Source: an uncultured Eubacteriales bacterium
GTDB lineage: Bacteria > Bacillota > Clostridia > Oscillospirales > Oscillospiraceae
Reading direction: 5' to 3'
Length of the DNA: 6,609 nucleotides
Assembly (NCBI GenBank): GCA_900546255.1
Contig: URCB01000085.1
Location: 1 to 6,609 of the forward strand
Below are positions 1 through 5,611 of the stretch, piece by piece; position 1 is the first letter of the stretch, and every line of letters starts with the position of its first letter. A model generated the notes under the pieces. It searched no databases and was not told the DNA's origin. It was given only the letters and a program-made list of their open reading frames with translations. A program made the translations under genes and the position numbers.

Positions 1-1
1 G

Positions 2-931
2 CGCTACTTCTTCTACAACGGCGGCAACGACTCCATGGACACCTGCAACAAGATCAGCAAGTACATGCAGAAGGTGGGCTACCCCTGCAACATCATCGGG
101 GTGCCCAAGACCATCGACAACGACCTGTCCGGCACGGACCACTGCCCCGGCTACGGCAGCGCCGCCAAGTACATCGCCACCTCCTGCATGGAGCTGTACC
201 AGGACGCCAGGGTCTATGACACCGGCACCGTGGTCATCGTGGAGATCATGGGCCGCCATGCCGGCTGGCTGGCCGGGGCCGCTGGCCTGGCCACCTGGGC
301 TGGCGCCGGGCCGGACCTGGTGTACCTGCCAGAGGTGGACTTTGACATGGACCAGTTCCTGGCCGATGTGAAGAAGGTCTACGAGGAGACCGGCAACTGC
401 CTGGTGGCCGTCTCCGAGGGCATCCACTACGCCGACGGCACCTTTGTCTCTGAGGCCAAAACCTCCGCCACCGACGGCTTTGGCCATGCCCAGCTGGGTG
501 GCCTGGCCGCCCTGCTGGCCGACCGGGTGAAGCAGGCCCTGGGGGTGAAGGTCCGGGGTATTGAGCTCTCCCTCCTCCAGCGGTGCGGGGCCCACCTGGC
601 CTCCCAAACCGACATCCGTGAGGCCTATGCCGCCGGAAAGGCCGCCGTGGAAGCCGCTGTGGCCGGCCAGACCGACCAGATGGTGGCCCTGGACTGCACC
701 CGGGACGAGACGGGGTACCGCTGCCGCACCAAGCTGGTCCCCCTGACCCAGGCCGCCAACACCGAGCGCAAGGTGCCCCGGGACTGGATCAACCAGGCCG
801 GCAACGGCATCTGCCAGCCCTTTATCCACTATGCCCTCCCCCTGATCCAAGGGGAGCCGGAGCGTCCCTTGGAGGGCAGCCTGCCGAAGTTTGCCAAGCT
901 GAAAAAGGTGCTGACTACGGATAGAGATTAA
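2..931 (+). CDS. pfp: Pyrophosphate-type 6-phosphofructokinase, C-terminal part (5' end outside window)
   Basis: Phosphorylates fructose 6-phosphate to fructose 1,6-bisphosphate in the cytoplasm (glycolysis). The frame is open from base 2, giving 309 residues to a TAA; the family usually has about 400, so the N-terminal phosphate-donor loop is missing. Visible motifs: GGNDSMD (residues 7-13 of the fragment), PKTIDND (35-41), MGRHAGW (83-89), a VSEG stretch near 137-140 and a C-terminal QRCGAHLAS segment typical of PFKs. Known of the family: ATP enzymes carry Gly at the positions equivalent to E. coli 104 and 124, whereas PPi-using enzymes carry Asp and Lys. Here these positions are Asp10 and Lys36, so I infer use of pyrophosphate, which makes the step reversible. 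The catalytic aspartates of the TIDND motif are present. The position equivalent to E. coli Asp103 is Asn. The ATG at 35 lies inside the GGNDSMD motif and cannot be the real start. Very GC-rich; ends about 20 bases before a terminator. Sure of the family; donor specificity is inferred. Confidence 0.93.
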   Translation, partial: RYFFYNGGNDSMDTCNKISKYMQKVGYPCNIIGVPKTIDNDLSGTDHCPGYGSAAKYIATSCMELYQDARVYDTGTVVIVEIMGRHAGWLAGAAGLATWAGAGPDLVYLPEVDFDMDQFLADVKKVYEETGNCLVAVSEGIHYADGTFVSEAKTSATDGFGHAQLGGLAALLADRVKQALGVKVRGIELSLLQRCGAHLASQTDIREAYAAGKAAVEAAVAGQTDQMVALDCTRDETGYRCRTKLVPLTQAANTERKVPRDWINQAGNGICQPFIHYALPLIQGEPERPLEGSLPKFAKLKKVLTTDRD

Positions 932-947
932 ACCTGTCTAAGCCCAT

Positions 948-996
948 AAAAACGCGCCGCTGCGTTCCAAAAGGAACACAGCGGCGCGTTGCTTTT
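948..996. terminator. Bidirectional rho-independent terminator between convergent genes
   Basis: Arms 951-968 and 973-990 pair over 18 positions with one C/A mismatch (963/978) around an AAAA loop. On the plus strand the stem is followed by GCTTTTA; on the minus strand it is followed by TTTTT (complement of 948-952). It lies 17 bases after the phosphofructokinase stop and about 75 bases after the stop of the facing anti-sigma gene, so it can end both transcripts. Confidence 0.9.
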
Positions 997-1063
997 ACTA
1001 CCGCTTTCTGTAGACCTGCCCAACCAGGAAACCCCTGACCCGCTTGCAGGGTATAACAGCACA

Positions 1064-2212
1064 CTAACCGGCGTTGTCCTTCTGGGCCGGCATATTGGCG
1101 ATATACGCCTCCTGCACTGCCGGTACATAGTAGGCACCAAACGTGGTCAGACCATCCTTCTGCTCTTCTGGCAGCGCCACATAGAACCGGTAGTAGGGAA
1201 GAAAGGTTTCCTCCGTCCTGGCATTGCGGTAGACGAGTTCTACCTTGCCAACCCGTTCCATATCGGTGACCTCATACGGGACCGAGGTGATATAGTGGCC
1301 CTGTTCCAGCTGTTGGAATGCCTCATCCACTGTGATGATGGGATACTCCCCGATGTTCTCCGCGCAGGCCAGGCCATCCCAGATACGCAGAAGAGACAGC
1401 TTGCCTTCCTCATCGGGATAGAATTGGGCGAAGCGATAGGTATAGTTTAAGATATCCTCCAAATCATCCCCGGCCGCGTCATACAGGATATACTCCCGCC
1501 AGTAGCTTGGTGTACTCCCCTCCTCATCCGAGAGATTCCACATTCCGGACAGCACTTGCTCCGGCTGGTCAAACTCCAGCAGGGCGGAATACCGTTGGGC
1601 CAGGTAGTTCAGCACCTGCGCAGCTTCGGTGTCTGTGGTGTCACAGTCGGTAAAGTGGTACTCCTCCGGCAAAGCCAGACCGCCCTCAAACCAGACCTCC
1701 ATGGTGCCGTCGGCTTCCACCACGATGGTTGTCCCCTCTGCGCTGGCCGTCAGCTGCACCACCGCAGAGCCCTCCTGGACCGTTTCCGGGGAATCGATCT
1801 CCATGCCCAGCGCCTCTGCGGCCTCTTCCAACCGATCCATCATCGCTTCCTGGGATAATCCCGTGGGCATCCCCGCAGAATGATAAGACCCATTTCGATA
1901 GACAGGCAGCGTCGTAAAGTCCATGCTTACGTTCCATGGGTTCCCATTGTCCCACGTTGCGATGTCATATCCCACCCAGCTTTCAAAACCCATAGCGTCC
2001 TGTTCCATGGTTGGGATCGTCAACATAGCCTGGGGCGCCTCCGACTGGGGTCGTAGGTTCACACCCACCACAACAGCCAGTGCCACGCACGCTGCCACCG
2101 CGCCCCACATGATGCGGGGAAGCCTGATTCTATTCTTATGATACAGCGCAGCTTCCTCCACATATCTTCTGTTTAACGCACCCATGGCATCGGAAAACTT
2201 CTTTGCATTCAT
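1064..2212 (-). CDS. Probable membrane anti-sigma factor with large extracytoplasmic domain
   Basis: A 382-residue protein with a short charged cytoplasmic N-terminus (about 1-33, containing KKFSDAMGALNRRYVEEA), one membrane helix (about 34-52) and an outside region of about 330 residues that is rich in Asp and Glu. I do not recognise a named domain in the outside region. The ATG overlaps the TGA of the upstream sigma-factor gene in an ATGA, with no good Shine-Dalgarno sequence of its own, so translation is probably coupled to the sigma factor. A single-pass protein encoded directly behind an ECF sigma factor is the usual arrangement for a cognate anti-sigma factor: the N-terminal tail would hold the sigma factor at the membrane and the outer part would sense an envelope signal. 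This role is inferred from position and topology, not from a recognised zinc-binding anti-sigma motif; no HxxxCxxC is seen. Base composition is lower in GC than the flanking genes. It could also be a membrane effector controlled by the sigma factor. Confidence 0.8.
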   Translation of the reverse strand: MNAKKFSDAMGALNRRYVEEAALYHKNRIRLPRIMWGAVAACVALAVVVGVNLRPQSEAPQAMLTIPTMEQDAMGFESWVGYDIATWDNGNPWNVSMDFTTLPVYRNGSYHSAGMPTGLSQEAMMDRLEEAAEALGMEIDSPETVQEGSAVVQLTASAEGTTIVVEADGTMEVWFEGGLALPEEYHFTDCDTTDTEAAQVLNYLAQRYSALLEFDQPEQVLSGMWNLSDEEGSTPSYWREYILYDAAGDDLEDILNYTYRFAQFYPDEEGKLSLLRIWDGLACAENIGEYPIITVDEAFQQLEQGHYITSVPYEVTDMERVGKVELVYRNARTEETFLPYYRFYVALPEEQKDGLTTFGAYYVPAVQEAYIANMPAQKDNAG

Positions 2213-2766
2213 CGGATCACCCCACTTTCCAGCAAGTATTGCCGCATCTTCTGGCGCATCCGGGTCAGCCGGACGGAGACAGTTTTCTCTGACAAACCCA
2301 CAAGCTCCGCAATATCCTGGTAGCTGTCAGAGAACCAATACCGCCGCAGGAAAATGACCCGGTTTTCCTTGGTCAGCGTGTCTAAAAAGCCCTCTAGGAT
2401 ATGTGCCAGTTCTCGGGCTTCGATGACATCCTCCACAGCGTTTGGCGCTGCGACACAGGCCTCAATTTCCTGCAGGGCAATGGTATAGTTGCTGTTTCTC
2501 TTCGCTGCTCCTTTCTGCCAATAGCGTTTGAGGGAAAGGTTCCGCACGATTTTTAAAAGGTATGTCAGCAATGGGTTGGGCTTGGCTGGGGGCATCGCCT
2601 TCCAGGCGCCAAAGTAGGCATCATTCACACATTCCTCCGCATCCTGCCTGTTGTTGAGAATGTTGTAAGAGACCGTATGACAGCGTTGTCCGTACTTCTT
2701 GTCCAGCTCTTGGATCGCCTGTTCAGACCGTGCAAAAAACAGGGCAATGATCTTTTCATCTTCCAT
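2209..2766 (-). CDS. ECF-type RNA polymerase sigma factor (sigma-70 family)
   Basis: A cytoplasmic transcription initiation factor that directs RNA polymerase to a small regulon, often including its own promoter. With the chosen start it has 185 residues, the usual ECF length. Region 2 spans about residues 25-90, with the characteristic NNRQDAEECVNDAYFGAWK stretch (38-56) and a basic RNLSLKRYW segment. Region 4 spans about 123-180, with an FLRRYWFSDSYQDIAELVG helix (139-157) and the SEKTVSVRLTRMRQKMR recognition helix. The frame is open to an ATG at 2799, but that codon has no Shine-Dalgarno sequence. The ATG at 2766 follows AAAGGAGG and gives a normal N-terminus (MEDEKIIALF), so it is preferred. 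The stop overlaps the start of the membrane protein by four bases, forming a sigma/anti-sigma operon that ends at the terminator near 950. GC content is lower than in the surrounding genes. The ECF subgroup and target promoters cannot be read from the sequence. Confidence 0.92.
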   Translation of the reverse strand: MEDEKIIALFFARSEQAIQELDKKYGQRCHTVSYNILNNRQDAEECVNDAYFGAWKAMPPAKPNPLLTYLLKIVRNLSLKRYWQKGAAKRNSNYTIALQEIEACVAAPNAVEDVIEARELAHILEGFLDTLTKENRVIFLRRYWFSDSYQDIAELVGLSEKTVSVRLTRMRQKMRQYLLESGVIR

Positions 2767-2777
2767 CCTCTTCTCCG

Positions 2778-2785
2778 CCTCCTTT
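2778..2785 (-). promoter_or_regulatory. Ribosome binding site deciding the sigma-factor start
   Basis: The minus strand reads AAAGGAGG, 11 bases before the ATG at 2766. A further purine-rich AAGAGG touches the ATG. The spacing is slightly long, but no comparable site precedes the upstream ATG at 2799, so this site supports the shorter protein. Confidence 0.65.
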
Positions 2786-2920
2786 CCGGTCTCACCCATA
2801 TACTACGGTTTCTACGGCAAAAACTACAGGAACATGCAAAGTTTCTCAAAGAAAGGATATCACATCTTTGGCGCCGCGTCCCTCTCTGTTTCACCCTCTA
2901 TGAAAGAGTCCCTTTAGAAT

Positions 2921-2961
2921 ACAGGAGGGCCTCAGCGCATCCTACGCTGAGGCCCTCCCGT
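2921..2961 (-). terminator. Terminator hairpin after the SPOCS/LysM gene
   Basis: A perfect 14-bp GC-rich stem, 2924-2937 with 2945-2958, and a 7-base loop; two further pairs (C2922-G2960 and A2921-T2961) lie beyond one mismatch. It starts two bases after the TAA of the minus-strand SPOCS/LysM gene. The downstream T-tract on the minus strand is weak (TGTATTCT), so efficiency is uncertain, but the position and stem strength make a transcription terminator the best reading. It also separates this cluster from the sigma-factor operon. Confidence 0.75.
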
Positions 2962-2962
2962 G

Positions 2963-4486
2963 TTATCTACTTTTACAGGGAATCAGCAGCATCTGTCCCG
3001 GCGCCACTTCCCCGCTCTCCAAGCCGCTGGCGGCCAGGATGGCGTCCTCGGTGGTGCAGCAGGCTTTGGCCACTGCCCACAGATCCTCCCCGGGGTGGAC
3101 CGCCCGGAGAGTGAGGGAGGGCTGGCGGCCTTCGGCCTGCCGGGGTTCCCCCACTTGGACCTGGGCGATGACGGGAACCTCCTCCTGGGTCAGGCACATC
3201 CACCGGAAGGCCAGGGCGAAGGAGACCTCCACCCCCTCCCCTGCCAGGGCAGCGGTGGGGTCCCGCAGCAGCTCGGTGGTCACCAGGCAGGTCCCCTCCC
3301 CCTGGCCGGGCAGCCGGTGGGACAGGGAGACCCGGCGGCTGGCAGCGGCAGGCCCCTCCTCGGTCTCATACAGAACGGAAAGCTCCGCCTCTTGGGTGAG
3401 CACCCGGTCCTCCCCTTCCAGGTTCTGGGTCAGGCGGCCCAGGCGCACCTGGACGTCCAGGAGACGGCTGGGCACGCTGCTGGTCTCCACCGTCTCCCGG
3501 GCGCTCTCCTGGGCCTCTCCCTGGTCCAGCAGGCGGCAGATGGGGTACATGGCCTCTGTGGTCTCCAGGGTATGGGTGGTGCTGTAGAGGTCGGTGAGAA
3601 TGGGGGCTGTGACCTCCCGCCGCAGAACCCCTTGGGCCTGGAGGGCCAGGGTCACCTGAAAGGTCCGCCGGTCCCCCTCCACCGGGGTGCAGGTGACGTC
3701 GGTGAAGACCAGGTCCATGTGACACAGGCCCTCCTCGCTCTCCTCCCCGGCGTCCATGATTTGGGAGTAGGGCAGGTGGAACTCTTCGGCGAAGAGCCCG
3801 CCGTCCTCCCCCCGGCACAGCAGTTGGAGGGCCGCCTCCCCTTTGAAGACCAGCTTGGTGCCGATGACCCGGGCCTCTGTGCAAGTGCACTTGGCCTGAG
3901 TCCGCAGCACTTCCACGGCGTCTGGCCGGCCGGCGGGAAGGGTAAGGGTGTCTTGATACGTAAAGGCCTTCTCCTGGACATACACCGTCTGCAAGGTGCG
4001 CAGCTGCCCGGTTTTCTGGCAGACCCCCCACTGCTCTGGGTCTGCTGCCTGGGCGGCCAGGCTGCGGTTCTGGGGCTCAAACGCCTCCAGTTCCAGGCAG
4101 TACCCCACCCGTACCAGCACCTTTCGGGGGTTGAGCAGGTGAACGTCCACCGACAGCACCCGGGGCACCACGTGGACGGTTCCCCGCCGGGTGAGCCGGG
4201 GCAGGTCCGGGGCTGCGGAGAAGGGCAGGGTGACCTCCATGGCCTCCACCCCCTGGCCGCCCTCGGGCTGATAGAGGATGGTGGTTTTCAGCAGGCCCGC
4301 CAGCTCCCCCCGGCCGTCCTGGGCTTCGTTTCTCTGGAGGAGCAGGCGGGCCTGGCCATCCAGCACCTGCCAAATGTCCGGCCGGGCATCGGGCACGATG
4401 GCCTCCGCGGTCTCCTCCTGTTCCAATGTGGTGCGGCAGACCGTCTCCCAGCCCCGCACGGTCTCCTGCCGGAGTTCCAATTCCAT
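2963..4486 (-). CDS. sipL: SPOCS (DUF3794)/LysM spore morphogenetic protein, probable SipL
   Basis: About 507 residues with no signal peptide or membrane helix. The N-terminal MELELRQETVRGWETV, followed by a VPDARPDIWQVL segment (31-42), is characteristic of the SPOCS/DUF3794 family. Beta-rich SPOCS-like repeats appear at about 30-130, 185-290 and 340-435. A degenerate LysM domain closes the protein (about 460-503: PGEDLWAVAK, then TTEDAILAASGLE, then GQMLLIP). Known of the family: Clostridioides difficile SipL, of similar length and layout, binds the coat ATPase SpoIVA through its LysM domain and does the job of Bacillus SpoVID. I infer the same role here, at the forespore surface in the mother cell; the neighbouring spoVM supports it. 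Start: a TTG at 4498 abuts the Shine-Dalgarno sequence and is unusable; AAAGGA (4499-4504) lies 9 bases before a GTG at 4489 and 12 before the ATG at 4486. I chose the ATG because it matches the family N-terminus. Another SPOCS/LysM coat protein is the main alternative. Confidence 0.87.
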   Translation of the reverse strand: MELELRQETVRGWETVCRTTLEQEETAEAIVPDARPDIWQVLDGQARLLLQRNEAQDGRGELAGLLKTTILYQPEGGQGVEAMEVTLPFSAAPDLPRLTRRGTVHVVPRVLSVDVHLLNPRKVLVRVGYCLELEAFEPQNRSLAAQAADPEQWGVCQKTGQLRTLQTVYVQEKAFTYQDTLTLPAGRPDAVEVLRTQAKCTCTEARVIGTKLVFKGEAALQLLCRGEDGGLFAEEFHLPYSQIMDAGEESEEGLCHMDLVFTDVTCTPVEGDRRTFQVTLALQAQGVLRREVTAPILTDLYSTTHTLETTEAMYPICRLLDQGEAQESARETVETSSVPSRLLDVQVRLGRLTQNLEGEDRVLTQEAELSVLYETEEGPAAASRRVSLSHRLPGQGEGTCLVTTELLRDPTAALAGEGVEVSFALAFRWMCLTQEEVPVIAQVQVGEPRQAEGRQPSLTLRAVHPGEDLWAVAKACCTTEDAILAASGLESGEVAPGQMLLIPCKSR

Positions 4487-4529
4487 CACGGTAACCAATC
4501 CTTTCTCGTGTCAGGGAAGTATCTGTCCC

Positions 4530-4558
4530 ATCCTATGTCCCGGGATTGGCCGGTATGT
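4530..4558 (-). promoter_or_regulatory. Tentative sporulation-type promoter before the SPOCS/LysM gene
   Basis: On the minus strand, CATAGGAT (4530-4537) resembles the CATACAAT -10 element of mother-cell sigma-E promoters (six of eight, counting either A or C at position 7). An ATA lies 16 bases upstream (4554-4556). Transcription would start near 4523, about 35 bases before the coding start. The element is short and degenerate, and read-through from spoVM is equally possible. Confidence 0.2.
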
Positions 4559-4559
4559 C

Positions 4560-4628
4560 TTAAATATGGAAAAGTTTTCGCAGCAGGCCCGCCAGCGCCT
4601 TGGGGGCATGGATCACCACCATTTTCAT
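4560..4628 (-). CDS. spoVM: SpoVM, tiny amphipathic spore morphogenetic peptide (22 aa)
   Basis: A 22-codon reading frame, ATG to TAA, starting MKMVVIHAPKALAG and ending LLRKLFHI. Aligned without gaps to Bacillus subtilis SpoVM (26 residues, recalled as starting MKFYTIKLPKFLGG), it shares M1, K2, I6, P9, K10, L12, G14 and R17. P9, needed for SpoVM localisation in B. subtilis, falls at exactly the same residue. The C-terminal half is basic and hydrophobic, as expected of the amphipathic helix that lies in the forespore membrane. A full AAAGGAGG sits 8 bases before the ATG, unusually strong support for such a short gene. Known role: it senses membrane curvature and anchors SpoIVA on the forespore. 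Context agrees: it lies behind rsgA, as in the prkC-cpgA-rpe-thiN-spoVM region of B. subtilis, and in front of a SipL-like gene. The charged tail of the Bacillus peptide is missing. Identity is by pattern recognition, not a search. Confidence 0.88.
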   Translation of the reverse strand: MKMVVIHAPKALAGLLRKLFHI

Positions 4629-4636
4629 TCCGTTCC

Positions 4637-4644
4637 CCTCCTTT
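4637..4644 (-). promoter_or_regulatory. Ribosome binding site of spoVM
   Basis: The minus strand reads AAAGGAGG, a full match to the Shine-Dalgarno consensus, with 8 bases to the ATG at 4628. It selects the first of two in-frame ATGs (codons 1 and 3) and is the main nucleotide-level evidence that this short frame is translated. Confidence 0.85.
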
Positions 4645-4653
4645 CCGGGCATG

Positions 4654-4698
4654 AAAAACACCCGTCCGCTCCCAGTCTATGCCGGGAGGGGACGGGTG
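4654..4698 (-). terminator. Rho-independent terminator after rsgA
   Basis: Read on the minus strand, a GC-rich stem (9 bp, one G/G mismatch, then 5 bp; arms 4659-4673 and 4684-4698, 10-base loop) is followed directly by TTTTT (complement of 4654-4658). It begins 16 bases after the rsgA stop and ends about 10 bases before the spoVM ribosome binding site. It should close the kinase-rsgA operon and leave spoVM to a separate promoter or to limited read-through. Confidence 0.9.
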
Positions 4699-4714
4699 GT
4701 GCGTTTGGGTGGGG

Positions 4715-5611
4715 TCAGGACTTTCCCCAGGACTGGTTGGCCTTGGCCAGATCGTACAGCCGAACGTAGCTGCGGTGGCGGCTGGGAGAGATCTTCCCCG
4801 CCTTCACCGCCTCCAGGACGGCACAGCCGGCCTCCTTCACATGGGCGCAGCCCACAAAGCGGCACTGGCCCAGATAGGGGCGGAACTCCCGGAAGGTCTC
4901 GGCCAGGGTGTCCTTGTCCAGGGGCTCTCCCCCGCCCTTTTCCGCGTCAAAGGCGGAGAAGCCGGGGGTGTCGGCGATGAGGCCCCCCGCCACTGGGAAG
5001 AACTCCACATGGCGGGTGGTGTGCCGCCCCCGGCCCAGCTTTTCGCTGATCTCCCCTGTGGCCAGGGCAAAGGTGGGGTCCAGGGCGTTGAGGATGCTGG
5101 ACTTCCCTACGCCGGAGTTGCCGGTGAAGGCGGAGAGCTTCCCCGCCAGCATGCCCCGGAGCTCCTCCAGCCCCTGGCCGGTCTGGGCGCTCACCGGAAG
5201 GGTGGGGATGCCGGCCCCCCGGTAGAGGTCCAACAGGTCCTGGGCCTGGACCAAATCCCACTTGTTGATGCACAGGATGGGCTGGCACCCCTTGCTCTCC
5301 GCCAGGGAGATGATCCGGTCCAGCAGGAAGGGGTCGCTTACGGGAATGGCCCCGGAGGCGATGATCACCATCTGGTCGATGTTGGCCACCGCCGGGCGCT
5401 GGAAGGCGTTGCGCCGGGGCAGCACCTCCGTCAGGGAGCCGGTCCCGTCCGGCTGGCGGGCGATGACCACCCGGTCCCCCACCAGGGGGGTGATTTTTTG
5501 GTAGCGGAACTTCCCCCGGGCCCGGCAGGTCACCAGGTCCCCGCCGCACTGGACGTAATAGAAGCCGCTGAGGGCCTTACGAATGACCCCTTCGTCTCTT
5601 GTCATACTCAT
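4715..5611 (-). CDS. rsgA: RsgA, ribosome small subunit-dependent GTPase (CpgA/YloQ)
   Basis: A circularly permuted GTPase that checks and matures the 30S ribosomal subunit in the cytoplasm. The 298 residues match the usual length. Order of parts: N-terminal OB-fold (about 1-70); G4 NKWD (116-119) and G5 SAQT (141-144) placed before G1 GNSGVGKS (164-171), G2 region GRGRHTT (193-199) and G3 DTPGF (214-218), the permuted order that defines the family; then a C-terminal zinc module with Cys250, Cys255, His257 and Cys263. All key residues are present. The ATG overlaps the TGA of the PASTA gene (ATGA) and has no clear Shine-Dalgarno sequence, so translation is likely coupled; Met3 is a possible alternative start. 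Linkage to a PASTA kinase is conserved in Firmicutes, and in B. subtilis PrkC phosphorylates CpgA, so the pair may also work together here. Confidence 0.97.
   Translation of the reverse strand: MSMTRDEGVIRKALSGFYYVQCGGDLVTCRARGKFRYQKITPLVGDRVVIARQPDGTGSLTEVLPRRNAFQRPAVANIDQMVIIASGAIPVSDPFLLDRIISLAESKGCQPILCINKWDLVQAQDLLDLYRGAGIPTLPVSAQTGQGLEELRGMLAGKLSAFTGNSGVGKSSILNALDPTFALATGEISEKLGRGRHTTRHVEFFPVAGGLIADTPGFSAFDAEKGGGEPLDKDTLAETFREFRPYLGQCRFVGCAHVKEAGCAVLEAVKAGKISPSRHRSYVRLYDLAKANQSWGKS

Noticed and set aside
948..996. The long inverted repeats as ends of a mobile element around the sigma cassette
   Set aside because: The hairpins at 951-990 and 2924-2958 differ in sequence, sit directly after gene ends, and have loops and T-tracts typical of terminators. 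No transposase or target duplication is seen.
989..1450. Plus-strand frame opposite the end of the anti-sigma gene
   Set aside because: It starts within the terminator stem, has no ribosome binding site, and overlaps a gene with better coding evidence.
2767..2799. Upstream ATG at 2799 as the sigma-factor start
   Set aside because: It has no Shine-Dalgarno sequence, and the 11 extra residues include the region encoded by the AAAGGAGG that serves the ATG at 2766.
2800..2880. A sigma-A or ECF autoregulated promoter for the sigma-factor operon
   Set aside because: The stretch is relatively AT-rich, and GAAAC and CGTAG words occur on the minus strand, but their spacing (about 24 bases) does not fit ECF promoters and no good -35/-10 pair was found. 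A promoter is probably here but cannot be placed.
2960..4654. A 564-codon open frame on the plus strand opposite the SPOCS/LysM gene
   Set aside because: It is the GC-rich antisense shadow of the minus-strand gene. Its translation is low-complexity Gly/Pro/Leu-rich without domains, whereas the minus-strand protein shows SPOCS and LysM motifs.
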